This document shows, in pieces, positions 1 through 10,075 of a stretch of DNA of 64,000 nucleotides (position 1 is its first letter; every line of letters begins with the position of its first letter). The position numbers were made by a program, and so were the translations under genes. Source of the stretch: Nannochloropsis salina CCMP1776 (taxonomy: Eukaryota; Sar; Eustigmatophyceae; Eustigmatales; Monodopsidaceae); assembly GCA_004565275.1 (NCBI GenBank), contig SDOX01000002.1:938884-1002883 (forward strand), in the 5' to 3' direction. The notes under the pieces were generated by a model. That model was not told the origin of the DNA. It ran no database searches and was given only the letters and a program-made list of their open reading frames with translations.

Positions 1-21
1 CGTCGGTGTCAATTGAAAGCG

Positions 22-1981
22 ATGAAGCGCGCCCGGGAGCCGGAAGACAATAACGGCACTGTTTATGGAAGTCGCGATCAGGGTATGTAATGTGATGGCA
101 CGCACCAGTACATGAAGAGACGTGGGAATGAAGTTGCACTGCGTTCTACAACAAGTCAAGGGGTATTAAGACGGTGCTAGTGTGGACGGTGTTGCCGGGA
201 GGAAGACCGCAAAGTCTGCCAAAGCGGCCTCCCATCACTGACTTTCGACGACACATCCCTCTCTTTTTACTCATGCCCTCCCAGCCTCTACGTCCTCAGT
301 GGCACCGAAAGCATCCTCTCTACGACCGAAATGTCCCTATTTGGACACCGTCAACAGGACCTACCTGGACTTTGACTTCGAAAAGCTTTGCTCCGTCTCT
401 CTTTCAAACTTGAACATCTACGTATGCTTGGTCTGCGGCAAATTTTTCCAGGGCCGAGGCCCTCGCACGCACGCCCATACCCACTCATTGCACGACTTCC
501 ACCACGTCTTTATGAATCTGCACACAGCTCGTATTTTTTGCCTCCCCGACAACTACGAGGTCCTGGACTCCTCATTGGACGACATCAAGCGCGCCCTTTT
601 CCCCTCCTTCACCCCTGCTGCCATCGCGCAGCTTGACACGAACACGACCCTGGTCCGGGACGTGCACGGCGTTTCCTACCTCCCGGGCTTTGTGGGCCTC
701 AACAACTTGAAGAGCACGGACTACGTGAACGTCGTCCTACAGGCCCTGGGTCATGTGACCCCTCTCCGGAACTACTTCTTGCAGCCGTCCTTGTACGAAG
801 CGGGCGCGAAGAACCAGTTGGTGTTGCGCTTTGGGGAAGTGATGCGGAAATTGTGGAGCCAAGACAATTTCAAAAGCACTGTCTCGCCCCACGATTTTCT
901 GCAAGAAGTGGTGAGCGCGAGCGGGAAGCGGTTCGCGATCGGAAAGCCGGGGGAGGCGGTGGATTTCTTGTCCTGGCTCCTGCACCAGCTGCACGTAGGG
1001 CTGGGGGGAACGATGCCGATGGTGGGCTTCAAGGGTGGGGAGGGAGGGAAGAAGAAGAAGGCGGGGAGGAGGAGCGTGGTCCTGGACTGCTTTCAAGGGG
1101 AAATCCGTGTCCGGACTCTGACCAAGGCGCGGAAGGATTGGACGGTGGGGGGGCGGGGGGAGGAGGAAGGGGATGAGGACGACGGCACCGGGAGGGGCAA
1201 CGGGGCGCAGGAAGAGAAGGAGGGGGAGCCGGCGGGGGAATGGGCCGTGAGCGAGACGCGGTCGCCCTTTTTGTTCCTGACGGTGGACATCCCCCAGACG
1301 CCCCTCTTCAAGGACTCGCAGGGGGGGGTCATCATCCCGCACATCCCGCTCTACAGTGTGCTGGACAAGTTCAACGGCGTCAAAGTGGTGGACGCGGTCA
1401 AGGCGGGCGTGCACACGCGGAAGCAGTATTGGATCACGCGCCTCCCTCAGTACCTGATTCTCTCCCTAGCCCGGCTCACGCGCAACCATTTCTTCGTGGA
1501 GAAGAACCCGACCATCGTCAACTTCCCCGTGAAGAATTTGGAGCTCAGGGATTATTTCTTGCCGGAGGCTGGCCTGCCCACAGAGGAAGGCCTGAAGACG
1601 ATGACCGTGGGGGAATTGAAAGGCTTCGTACAGGCGCATGGGGGGGGCGACGCGAAGGCGGCTGTGGAGCGGGAGGATCTGGAGGAGCAAGCGCGTGCGG
1701 TGCTCAACGAGGTGGCGGGGACCAAGTACGACCTGGTGGCCAACGTAGTGCACGACTCGCCCCCCGGGCAGGAGAAGAAGGAAGCGGCGCGGGGGGAGGC
1801 CACACCGCCAGGCACCTACCGGGTGCACGTGTTCAACCGGGCCTCGGACCAGTGGTACGAGATCCAGGACTTGCACGTCCAGGAGACCCTCCCGCAACTC
1901 ATCACCATCAGTGAGAGCTGTGTGTTGATATACGAGAAGAAAGGGGTGGATCGAGTGCGAGGCTCCGGAAGGGGCCACTGA
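22..1981 (+). CDS. USP39: USP39/Sad1-like U4/U6.U5 tri-snRNP protein (inactive ubiquitin protease)
   Basis: A spliceosome assembly factor of the USP39 (yeast Sad1) family, which stabilises the U4/U6.U5 tri-snRNP in the nucleus. Two exons are inferred: 22-82 (starting MKRAREPEDN) and 300-1981, with a GTATGT donor at 83 and a CAG acceptor ending at 299; the phase fits and gives 580 residues, near the family norm. A UBP-type zinc finger covers about residues 33-105 (CLVCGKFFQGRG, then HAHTHS and HHVFMNLHT). A UCH-like domain follows. Its cysteine box reads GLNNLKSTDYVNVVLQAL, with Asp where active proteases have Cys, as is normal for this family. The C-terminal block KNPTIVNFPVKN and the WYEIQDL segment also match. 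An insert rich in Gly, Glu and Lys near 1030-1240 separates conserved blocks. The gene converges on the next one. Confidence 0.93.
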
Positions 1982-2366
1982 GGGAACAGGAAGAAGGACC
2001 TCGCCCGACAGGGTGTGGGGCGTAACGAAGGGAGAGAAGCAACAAGTAGTCTAGAGTATGACTATCTCCACGTCGAAGAGGGGTGCATGCGCACGTTTGT
2101 TTTAATTTTTATGCATGCTATTGCCCACACTTGCCACGGCCCAACGTTTTACTCCTTCAGCAGAGGCCTCCGGCGGTTCTAGAAGACGCCTCCGGCGACT
2201 CTCACTTTCTCGAAGGCGTCCACACGCCGTTGCTTGGCTCCCAGCACTCAGCCTCACCGTCACGCCCTCCCCTTGCCTCCTGCTTTCTCGAGCCTTGGAG
2301 TTGGGAGGGACAACGACAACGTACTCACAGACTAAAATACAAGCTCCATCACTCTCACCCGTTCCC
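1982..2366. other. convergent intergenic region
   Basis: Gap of 385 bases between the 3' ends of the USP39-like and glycosyltransferase-like genes. It should hold both 3' UTRs. Short open frames here are not conserved-looking, and I see no RNA gene or repeat. Confidence 0.6.
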
Positions 2367-4793
2367 TCAAAAATTGGTCATCCGCGGGGGCAATGGCGGT
2401 CGGTCCCTCGGCCCATTCCCTGCCCCTCCTCCTCCCTCTCCTCCTCCACGCCCTCCGCCACTCCTTCCGCTCATGTTCCGTTCGCTGGAGGGGGAGGAGG
2501 TTGCGTCCCCCCCCCGCCGTGTCACCTTTCCTCCCCCCGACCCTAACGGCATCATCATGTTGGGCGTGGAGCTGCTCGAAGCAAGGGCCGGGGGCGCGGG
2601 CGAGAGGGGTGCCTGTGAGGAGGCCGCGGGGGAGAGCGACCCAAAGGGGGGCGGAGCCGAGGAGGCCATCGCCCGCCCGCCATTGTGCAGGCTGCTCTGC
2701 GTGTACTGGTGTTGCTGCAACACGGACTGGGCTCTGTCGCTCTCCGAAACTCCGCGCACGCCTTCGGCCTTCCTTCCCACCACGCTCCACCACTTGTGCA
2801 GCCGTCTCCCCAACCGGTAGCTGAGTGCCAGGGTCCAGTAACATAGCAAAAGGATCAGGAAGAGGACCAGGCGGACGTCCACCATCGAACCCCCCAACCA
2901 GGAGCTTCCCATCCCAAACCCAATGTCCAGGCTGGGGCGTTGCAAGTGCGCGAGACCCACGCGCATGCCAAGTTCCACCAGGTCGGCCGCCCGCGCCACC
3001 CCGCCAGAGGCGTGCATGATGATCGCCAGTCGGCGGGCCTGGGCCCTGAAGTTGCTTGGCCTCCCCGGGAGGGAAAAGGAAGGGTCGAGGGCGGAAGGGG
3101 CAACAGGAGGGCGGGGGGGGGGCGCCAGCTCCCAGATGGCCCGCACCAAGTTCTCCGCCTCCGGCCACCCGCCAGGGCCCGAGGGAGGGAGGCACACGGC
3201 CGCCCCCGCGTCCTGGGCCAGGGTGCAGGCGCCGCGGTCGTAGCTTCGGAGCGGGAGCCCCAGGACGGGCAGACCGTGCCAGAGGACCTCGGAGATGAGG
3301 CCGAGGGCGGGTTGGGCCAAAACAAGGGCGGCCCGCGGGTGGCTCAAGACGGCTCGCTGGTTCACGGCAGTGACCACCAGCATGTGGACCGGGACCGGTC
3401 GGTCCAAGCGGAGGCGGCTCTCCTCGTCCAGGACCCAGAGCACGTCGTAGTGCTGCCCGATTTGGTCCGATGCCAGGGCTTTCATGGCGGCCAGGGTCAC
3501 TGGCATGGGCGCCGGGGTCAGGGCCTCGGCAAGGCCCACGTACAGGACCGGCCTTTCCGACCTCCCCTTGCCCAGCCACTTGAGCGCCGCGCGGCAGTCT
3601 CTCTCGGCCTTGCCCGGAGTGCAGGCCTCGCCCCCGAAGGGCAGCAGCAGGGGCCCGAGCATGTGGGTGCGCGGGTCCACCACCCGGGGGATCTCCAGCC
3701 CGAAGACCGTGTTCTGCAATATCCAGGCCCGGGCTTCCAAGGCGCTGCCTCGAAACGCCATTTGCTCCAGACAGGGGAGCGCGGGGAGGCCGTGCTTGGA
3801 GCGGGTCAGGTTCCGAAGCCGGGCAGCGTAGAGCCCCACCCCGAGCCACAGGAAGTGGTTGATCAGGTTGGCGATGCGGCCTTTGAACGTGGTCAGACTC
3901 CGGAGAGGGGCTGGGAAGGCGTGCACGGGCACCAGGATGCCTTGTGGCTCCGTTAGGTCGTGGCATATAGGGAAAGGATTGTTGGCGATCAGAGGGACGC
4001 CCAGCGCCTCGGCTGCGTCCACTGCGGCGGTGGTCAGGAAATCCGCCACCATCATGTCCGGCGCCGGGAGCCGCGCCACCTGGCCTCCGTCCTCTCCACC
4101 GTGCATGCTGCCCGAAGAGTTGGAGGCTGGACTGAAGGTGCGGAGAAGCCGCGTGAGCAATGCCTCATTCACGTCGGACACCGTGTGCAGGGCGTAGAGG
4201 ACCGCCCGCCTCAAGTCTCGGGGGGTGGCTGCTTCCTTTTCCGCCGACGTCAAGGCGGCGCCTGCGCTCACAAAGGTCGCTTTGGGCAAATATTTTGACA
4301 TCCACCCCTTCGTATCGATTTGGCAAGGTGATTCCGTTGCGAGCTTGTCGGTGGAGGTCAAGGCAGTGTTGAGTAAGCACGACTCAGGTGCGACGAATGT
4401 GATGTGGTGCCCTCTCTGCAGCAATTCACGTGCCAGGGCGGTCAAAGGTTTAATGTGGCCTAATTCATTGATCGAGACCATAAGTACATGCTTGCCGGCC
4501 GTGCCTCGATTCCTACTCAAAAAGCGGCTGCCACCGACACTAATGCCGCGGCTGCTGCGCTTCCTGCTACTGGTCATGTCCGAATCGCAAGATGCTCGCG
4601 CCGAGTCCTGAGCTTTCAAGCCGTCGTCAGCCGTAGCGACAGTCATGAGTCCTGGCAACAGATGTAGGATGAGCATTGTAGATAGAATCCACAAACGGAA
4701 GTATTTGGAGGTGGCATTGCGTCCCCGTAATATATGCGCGGTAACTCGTCTTAGGGGGGGAACCGCGTTTGCTGCGTCCTTTACCAGCTCCAT
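2367..4793 (-). CDS. UDP-glycosyltransferase-like (GT1) membrane protein, donor site diverged
   Basis: An 808-residue protein with the outline of a family 1 glycosyltransferase, enzymes that move sugars from UDP-sugars to small lipophilic acceptors at the ER. The first ATG is at 4793. A hydrophobic segment near residues 35-55 could be a signal peptide or anchor. The N-terminal Rossmann half starts HVLMVSINELGHIKPLTALA. The C-terminal half has VLWHGLPVLGLPLRSYDR, which lines up with the UGT signature. Near the C-terminus LVLFLILLLCYWTLALSY is a membrane span followed by a basic cytosolic tail, as in ER UGTs. The donor-binding His-Gly-Gly of the signature is replaced by roughly AQPA, and the final Asp-Gln is not kept, so UDP-sugar use is doubtful. 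The last 150 residues are low-complexity Gly/Pro/Ser. Substrate cannot be told. Confidence 0.75.
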   Translation of the reverse strand: MELVKDAANAVPPLRRVTAHILRGRNATSKYFRLWILSTMLILHLLPGLMTVATADDGLKAQDSARASCDSDMTSSRKRSSRGISVGGSRFLSRNRGTAGKHVLMVSINELGHIKPLTALARELLQRGHHITFVAPESCLLNTALTSTDKLATESPCQIDTKGWMSKYLPKATFVSAGAALTSAEKEAATPRDLRRAVLYALHTVSDVNEALLTRLLRTFSPASNSSGSMHGGEDGGQVARLPAPDMMVADFLTTAAVDAAEALGVPLIANNPFPICHDLTEPQGILVPVHAFPAPLRSLTTFKGRIANLINHFLWLGVGLYAARLRNLTRSKHGLPALPCLEQMAFRGSALEARAWILQNTVFGLEIPRVVDPRTHMLGPLLLPFGGEACTPGKAERDCRAALKWLGKGRSERPVLYVGLAEALTPAPMPVTLAAMKALASDQIGQHYDVLWVLDEESRLRLDRPVPVHMLVVTAVNQRAVLSHPRAALVLAQPALGLISEVLWHGLPVLGLPLRSYDRGACTLAQDAGAAVCLPPSGPGGWPEAENLVRAIWELAPPPRPPVAPSALDPSFSLPGRPSNFRAQARRLAIIMHASGGVARAADLVELGMRVGLAHLQRPSLDIGFGMGSSWLGGSMVDVRLVLFLILLLCYWTLALSYRLGRRLHKWWSVVGRKAEGVRGVSESDRAQSVLQQHQYTQSSLHNGGRAMASSAPPPFGSLSPAASSQAPLSPAPPALASSSSTPNMMMPLGSGGGKVTRRGGDATSSPSSERNMSGRSGGGRGGGEGGGGAGNGPRDRPPLPPRMTNF

Positions 4794-5190
4794 GCTTTGC
4801 TCGCCGCGCAATAACCTTGAGAAACCTAATGCTTCTCAGACTTTTCTGTGGCGACGCGTGTATTCTCCCCCTGTCAAAAGCAGAGATGCACGTCTTCATG
4901 AAAAGGTTGAACATGGGAACTAGGGTGGCAGACTTGAGTTGAGAAGCGGTCAGAACGCCTCTCTTGGGCGACACGCAGCTGGCGATAGCCAGCTATCTTC
5001 AGGCGCCCCCGAAAATGTGGTCACAATCCCGACAGTTACGAAAGAATTAAAAAGGAGCGGTGTGTTATCGAATCATGACCTCTCGTTGCGTCCACCTACA
5101 GGACTCGCAGGGGAAAGGGAAGGAGAGCGGCGCAAACACGACTAAACTGTGAGGACGTCAGGCGTTCGAGCCGCAGGTACCACAATAATC
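4794..5190. promoter_or_regulatory. divergent promoter region
   Basis: About 400 bases between the starts of the glycosyltransferase-like gene (-) and the FIST/IGPS-like gene (+). It must hold both 5' regions. No clear TATA box or repeat was recognised. Confidence 0.45.
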
Positions 5191-8100
5191 ATGAAGCTCT
5201 CGGCGTGGCGGGCAAACCTACAACATTCGCAGCACAGGCAATCCTTACTCTTCTGCCTGATTGCGACATTGACGGGCGTCCTAGTGCAGGCGTTTGTTCC
5301 CCATGGAAATACCGTCAAGGCACCCATTTTTCCAGGACCTCCTCCCAGTCCTCATCGCCCTAGCTGCAGACGTGCGAGGCCTCTATTTATGATCGACAAT
5401 TTTTTCCGAATGCATGAGAAGAATCGACAATTGAACTGGGACGATTACTTTGGCAAGGCGCGCTACGATCATCCCCATGCATTCGGCTCCGCTGCGCAGG
5501 TTTTGACTGAGTCACCTTCAGTGCGGGAGGTTGTGGACGAAACCCTCCAGCAGGCTCTGTATCAACTCCCAGCGTGCGCTTCCATAGACCTCGCCATTGT
5601 CGCTATCCACTCGTCAGATACATCCGAGATCGATGCAGTTCTCACGCACCTAGCGCAGGCCTTACCGGGCCACACGCGTGTACTTGGGTGGGCCGGTCAA
5701 TCACTGGGAGAGGCCGTAAGGCCTGCATTCGAGGGTCTTGGCGCCCGCCTGGTCGGAGAGGGTGGCCTGCCCTTCATCAGCGTGACGTTGGCGTCCATTC
5801 CTTCTGTCGCAGGCCGCGGCTTCTACATCGGCGAGGAGGAATTGCGTTTGTGGAAAGCGCAGGGTGCGGCGGAGGCGAGCGGCCAGGAGGTTCCCGTAGG
5901 AGGCCAGGACCAGGGCGGCACCGACGAAGAAAACGTGGGAGAAGTCTCCTCCGCGGCTGCTGCCAACAGTTTCCTGGGCCCAGACAAGAAGTGGGAGCAA
6001 CGCGTGGGGGTGACGGTGAACGAGGCGTATAAAGACCCGCCGGTCATTTTGCTCCTTGGGAGCCTGGAGGACGCCTCCCTCGCCCAAGCTGCCTTGCAAG
6101 GCCTGGATCGGACCTACCCCGGCACCGCCCGCATTGGTGGATTGTCCGACGGCGTTGTCTTGTTCAGTCGCGAAGGCGGGCCCGGGTCTCCTCAGGGCGC
6201 ACGGATCTTCCAAGAAGAAGGAAAAGGGCTGTTGGGCCTGGCCCTGCTCGGTGACATCCGCGCCTTAACCTTCGTCAATCAAAGGGTAAAGCGCGTGCCC
6301 AACACATCCACGTACCGGGTCGAGTCTCTGAGCGAAGACGGGAAGACGATCACGGAAGTGTCGACTCCCGGAGGCGTCCGGCAGACTCCTGTGGAAGCGG
6401 GTTTGCAGGCGGTGCTGGAAGGGGAAGAGGCCAGGGTGTTGGGTCTGGGCGATCTGGACGAGGAGGCGGACATGTCGGCAGCTAAGAGTCCGGGCGGCGC
6501 TCGACAGGGTGCGGACCGCTGGAGTTTGGTGAGTGTGCGTGGCAGTCAGGAGCCAGCGGCCATGCTGCCGGCGGGATGGGTGTTTGATAGCGATGGTAGC
6601 TTGAGGCTGGCAGGTCGCGTCGCCCGGAAAGGACAATTCTTTAGCATCTACGCGCAAGACACGGGCAGCACGCATGAAGGAGAGATGGGCCTGGTGGGGG
6701 CGTTGCGGAGAGAGGTGGACGACGAATGGAGCAAGGCGGAGTTGGGCGTGACGAAATTCCGTCCCGCGGGTGTGCTCCTCGCCAAAGACGCGGCCTACCC
6801 CAGCCAGGGGATCGGCCAGGACTTCGGAGAGGCGCTTGGTGATACCCTGGCGGGTACTCCCATAGCCGGGCTTGTCATGAATACGGCCCAATTTTCCCCT
6901 CTGGTGATGACGAGAAGTTCGGCGCTTTACCATGAGTCTTTGGTGGTGCATGTGTTGGCTTGCAAGGCCAAGCGCAGGGACCTGCGGGAGATCCGCTTTC
7001 GCGACCGGGGTCTCCCTGGCGCAGGAGCCTCGAACACGAAACCCAGCCCGTTGGACATGCCCTTTGACCCACAGCGACCGGTGATGGATGAGGCGACGGG
7101 AGAGGTGGCCGTAAACCGACAGGCGGCCCTGATTGGGACCGACGTCCGGGTCGACAACATGGCTTGGAACGTGAGGGAGGAAAGCGTCTACCCCCGAAGC
7201 TTGTTCGAAAGTATGGTGTGGACCAAGGAGCGGGAGCTTTACTTCGTCCGGGAGGACGCCCCTCTCATGAACTTGATGCGGACCGTGATGATGATGATCA
7301 AGAACCCAGACGCCACCGTGCAGGCCAAGGCGCGGGGATTGGACGTGGCCGAGGCCCTCAAAGCACAAACGACGGAGGGAGACAAGTGGGCGGTCCTGGG
7401 GGACATCTCGCGGGGCACGCCTTTCCACGGTGTCCTGGCTCCCTTATACGACCCAGTGCAAGCGGCGCGGGCCATCATTGCAGGAGGCCAAGCGGGGGCC
7501 GTGGCCGTCCGGGTGGATCAGACCTATTACGGAGGGAAGTACCAGCACGTGCGAGAGGTGAAAGACGCCCTTCGAGAGGCCCGGGTGCCTGTCGTGGCGG
7601 ATGACTTAGTCCTATATCCGTACCAACTCTATCTGGCCAAGCTATTTGGGGCGGACGGGGTCAAAATGGGCCAACTAAGCATCCTTTCGGACGAGGACTT
7701 GCAGTACCAGGTCAAAATATGTCAGACCCTAAGCCTAACCCCCATCATCTCCGTCGCCTCCCTCTCCCAGCTCCGTCGTGCGGCGGCGCTGCCCCTGAAC
7801 CAAACGTCGGTCCTAACGATTGATAACCGCAACTGGGCCACCATGGGCAGCAACTCAGGATCGAAGCATCGGGCGGTAGAATGGCTTCAAGACCCCGTCG
7901 TGCAGGCAAGTTTACAAGCACGGCGGGAGGGGGCAGGGGCTGGCGGTCCACCCTTGATCCTCGTGGAAGGTCGAAGCAATCTGAGCGATGCGGAGAAGGA
8001 GGAGCTGAAAGGGCTGGGCGTGGGTGGCGAGGTATTCGCCTTCGCAGACCTGCCGAGCAGCGTTCGAGTCGAGGCAGGCAGAAAAAAATTTGGAGTGGGG

Positions 8101-8226
8101 GGTCAAAATGGAGGCCCTTCTGGCCTGGAGATGGGTGGAACAAGCATGGGGGGGGGCAAAAGCATAGAGAGCCTGAAGGAGCTTCTTCGCGCACCGGCTG
8201 CAGCGTCATCGTCGACGCGTCCATAG
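5191..8226 (+). CDS. plastid-targeted FIST-domain protein fused to an IGPS-like TIM barrel
   Basis: Single-exon gene. The chosen start is the ATG at 5191 (MKLSAWRANLQHS), because it is followed directly by a signal peptide (LLFCLIATLTGVLVQAF) and the bipartite plastid motif Ala-Phe-Val-Pro; an in-frame ATG lies 42 bases upstream. About residues 125-620 resemble FIST N and C sensory domains: GLDRTYPGTARIGGLSDG, then LLGLALLGDIRALTF and a segment with TSTYRVESLSEDG. About residues 675-975 resemble indole-3-glycerol-phosphate synthase (LGDISRGTPFHGVLAPLYDP, YYGGKYQHVREVKDAL, YPYQLYLAKLFGADGV, LTIDNRNW). By eye the IGPS catalytic Glu and Lys positions are replaced (for example Ser for the first Lys and Asp for the central Lys), so tryptophan synthesis activity is unlikely. 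A small-molecule sensor or a pseudoenzyme regulator in the plastid is an inference. Confidence 0.8.
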   Translation: MKLSAWRANLQHSQHRQSLLFCLIATLTGVLVQAFVPHGNTVKAPIFPGPPPSPHRPSCRRARPLFMIDNFFRMHEKNRQLNWDDYFGKARYDHPHAFGSAAQVLTESPSVREVVDETLQQALYQLPACASIDLAIVAIHSSDTSEIDAVLTHLAQALPGHTRVLGWAGQSLGEAVRPAFEGLGARLVGEGGLPFISVTLASIPSVAGRGFYIGEEELRLWKAQGAAEASGQEVPVGGQDQGGTDEENVGEVSSAAAANSFLGPDKKWEQRVGVTVNEAYKDPPVILLLGSLEDASLAQAALQGLDRTYPGTARIGGLSDGVVLFSREGGPGSPQGARIFQEEGKGLLGLALLGDIRALTFVNQRVKRVPNTSTYRVESLSEDGKTITEVSTPGGVRQTPVEAGLQAVLEGEEARVLGLGDLDEEADMSAAKSPGGARQGADRWSLVSVRGSQEPAAMLPAGWVFDSDGSLRLAGRVARKGQFFSIYAQDTGSTHEGEMGLVGALRREVDDEWSKAELGVTKFRPAGVLLAKDAAYPSQGIGQDFGEALGDTLAGTPIAGLVMNTAQFSPLVMTRSSALYHESLVVHVLACKAKRRDLREIRFRDRGLPGAGASNTKPSPLDMPFDPQRPVMDEATGEVAVNRQAALIGTDVRVDNMAWNVREESVYPRSLFESMVWTKERELYFVREDAPLMNLMRTVMMMIKNPDATVQAKARGLDVAEALKAQTTEGDKWAVLGDISRGTPFHGVLAPLYDPVQAARAIIAGGQAGAVAVRVDQTYYGGKYQHVREVKDALREARVPVVADDLVLYPYQLYLAKLFGADGVKMGQLSILSDEDLQYQVKICQTLSLTPIISVASLSQLRRAAALPLNQTSVLTIDNRNWATMGSNSGSKHRAVEWLQDPVVQASLQARREGAGAGGPPLILVEGRSNLSDAEKEELKGLGVGGEVFAFADLPSSVRVEAGRKKFGVGGQNGGPSGLEMGGTSMGGGKSIESLKELLRAPAAASSSTRP

Positions 8227-8441
8227 ATTTTCTCGCGCAATGTGCATGCCTGAGCGGTATACAAAGAACTAGAAAGCATTTACTCCGCAGGCGGTTCGTG
8301 AACTTCGTTGTATGAGCGAGGACCCCGAGAAAACTTTTATGTCGCCAAGACACGTTTGGCCGGCTCTCCCGAGCAAATTATTTATTCTCTGTCCCCTCCA
8401 CACCCTTCTCTTCTTCCCCGTTCTCCGCTATTTTGACAGCA

Positions 8442-8843
8442 ATGCAGGGCACGGCGACCCCGTCCACGGAAATCCTCCAGGGCGGGTGCCACTGCGGGCA
8501 AGTTCGCTTTTCCTGCGTGGTACCCGTCGATACCTCACTCCTGAACTGTACTTGCAGTCGATGCGCATAGCTTGGGTTCCTTCATCTTCGAGTTCCTGCG
8601 GCTGCAGATTTCAAGCTCGAATGTATTGCTGAGACAGCACTGACGGAGTATAGATTCAATACACACACCGCGGCTCACTTTTTCTGCAAATTTTGCGGCG
8701 TGCAATCCTTCTACCGTCCTCGCTCCCATCCGGAAGGGATCAGCGTGAATGCGAGGTGCTTAGACGGAGGAGTGCCTGGACATCGACGCGTGCAAGAATT
8801 CGACGGGAGGGAGTGGGAGGCTCATATTGCGGAGATTAGGTAA
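8442..8843 (+). CDS. GFA/CENP-V-like zinc protein, reading frame broken by one in-frame TAG
   Basis: From ATG 8442 the frame reads MQGTATPSTEILQGGCHCGQ and reaches NCTCSRCA, then TAG at 8568-8570, then stays in the same frame to the TAA at 8841-8843. The downstream part (LGFLHLRVPAADFKLE, EYRFNTHTAAHFFCKFCGVQ, SFYRPRSHPEGISVNARCLD) is plainly the second half of a GFA domain, the fold of glutathione-dependent formaldehyde-activating-like proteins and of CENP-V. All seven zinc-binding Cys are present: CxC, CxCxxC and CxxC. The full frame would be 133 codons, a normal size for a one-domain GFA protein. No intron that removes the TAG without losing conserved Cys can be built. The stop may be a recent mutation, an allele, a sequencing error or a read-through site. 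GFA proteins have varied or unknown substrates, so no reaction is assigned. Confidence 0.75.
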
Positions 8844-10075
8844 ATGTTCACTTGTTTGTGATACAATACTTGTCGAGCTTCTCCAACCTTCGAAGGAGAA
8901 TATTATGTACGCGATATGCTTAATCAGACGCGAATTTATTCTTTACCACCTGGTACCCTCCTCTGATGTTAAGTTTTCCTTTCCCACTTCGGGGGCCTTT
9001 GATGCCGAAGGAGGGAAGTGCTAGCAATGCAACAGCTCTCTCTTCCACACAACATATCCCCAGTCTAGGCTCCGATAGCGACAAATATTATGATCTGTTA
9101 AACGATATATCGCTTGTTTGTTAATCAAGTCGATTTGTCCTTCCAGGCCCACATCACCCGCCATGCTGGTCCATTATGGTGATAGATTCCAACGTTCAAT
9201 TGCTCTCTTGCTATTTGAAGGCCGCCGTTAGTACTGCTACGGGTGCTGTCACTGCCATTTCAACACTTCTGCGGCCTTTTCCTTCTCAGAGGTGCAAAAA
9301 ATGGAAGCCATAAAACAAAATAAAAGCTTTGTCCCTCGTACCTTCCCTCCTCGAGTTCCAGCATACGCCTTGCATCCTGCCCCTGCCTCGTTCCGCTTTA
9401 CCTGTCACTGGACCCTCTTAACCCTGTTCCTATCTACAAATGTGCTTGCTTCCTCTCCTACCATTCTGAGACCCTTTTTAAGATTACATGGTGGTGTCGC
9501 CCTGTCCTATCTATTTAAGAAGCAGCTTCGGGCATGCGGGCGTGGACACCACTCCCACTGCACAGGGGGGCACAAGGACCCACCAGTATCGCGCATCCTC
9601 CTATTCTCGTTCGGCCCACATGAGGCATCCTCGACTGGTGCCAATATCCGTCCCCGCCATCGACTCTAGCCTTCCGCCTCTGACCTCAACGCATCGTGCA
9701 TGCAGCCTCCCTCCGACCCAACTCGCCATGCGCGCTTCTCCCGCTCTACATATGGCATCCGGAGTAGCCATCTTCATGGGGTCTGCTGCCGTGCACCATC
9801 CAAGAGCGAGGGCCCCAGCGCCATCGAATGCCATGTCCCCTTTTCTTCGCCGCGTCGTCGCCTACGTTTCCAAACTTTCAATCCTGGGTTCCTATCGTTC
9901 TCTCCTTTTCTTGTCTTTGATGTAACGCCCGCCGTCTCGTCGTAGTGCTATGTATATAACAATTTAGTTGCTCTGGTTTCTCTTACACTCCCACTCGTGC
10001 ATCTGCAAGGCGTCGCCTGGCCCTTTCCTTGCCACTGTCACAAGGCCGGGAGTCCCTGCTTTGTCAGTGAAGAGG
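8844..10075. other. intergenic region with only weak open frames
   Basis: About 1.2 kb between the GFA-like gene and the 3' end of the beta-propeller gene. It is locally AT-rich near 9050-9150, with pyrimidine-rich stretches after 9340. It contains two overlapping small plus-strand open frames; neither has a family I recognise. Confidence 0.5.
9301..9669 (+). CDS. doubtful small open frame, possible secreted protein
   Basis: A 122-codon frame from ATG 9301 with a hydrophobic stretch (LLTLFLSTNVLASS) followed by FLRLHGG, a pattern like signal peptides of stramenopile secreted precursors. The rest is His/Gly/Pro-rich and not recognisable. A second frame (9488-9925) overlaps it. It could equally be noncoding or a misread spliced gene. 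Confidence 0.2.
   Translation: MEAIKQNKSFVPRTFPPRVPAYALHPAPASFRFTCHWTLLTLFLSTNVLASSPTILRPFLRLHGGVALSYLFKKQLRACGRGHHSHCTGGHKDPPVSRILLFSFGPHEASSTGANIRPRHRL

Noticed and set aside
299-413. Non-ATG start of the USP39 frame at 299 and the small frame at 174-413
   Set aside because: The frame is better explained by exon 22-82 spliced to 300; the small frame overlaps the intron and exon 2 out of frame.
2332-3966. 544-codon minus-strand frame overlapping the glycosyltransferase-like gene
   Set aside because: Pro/Gly/Arg-rich shadow in another frame of a GC-rich gene; the overlapping frame has the domains.
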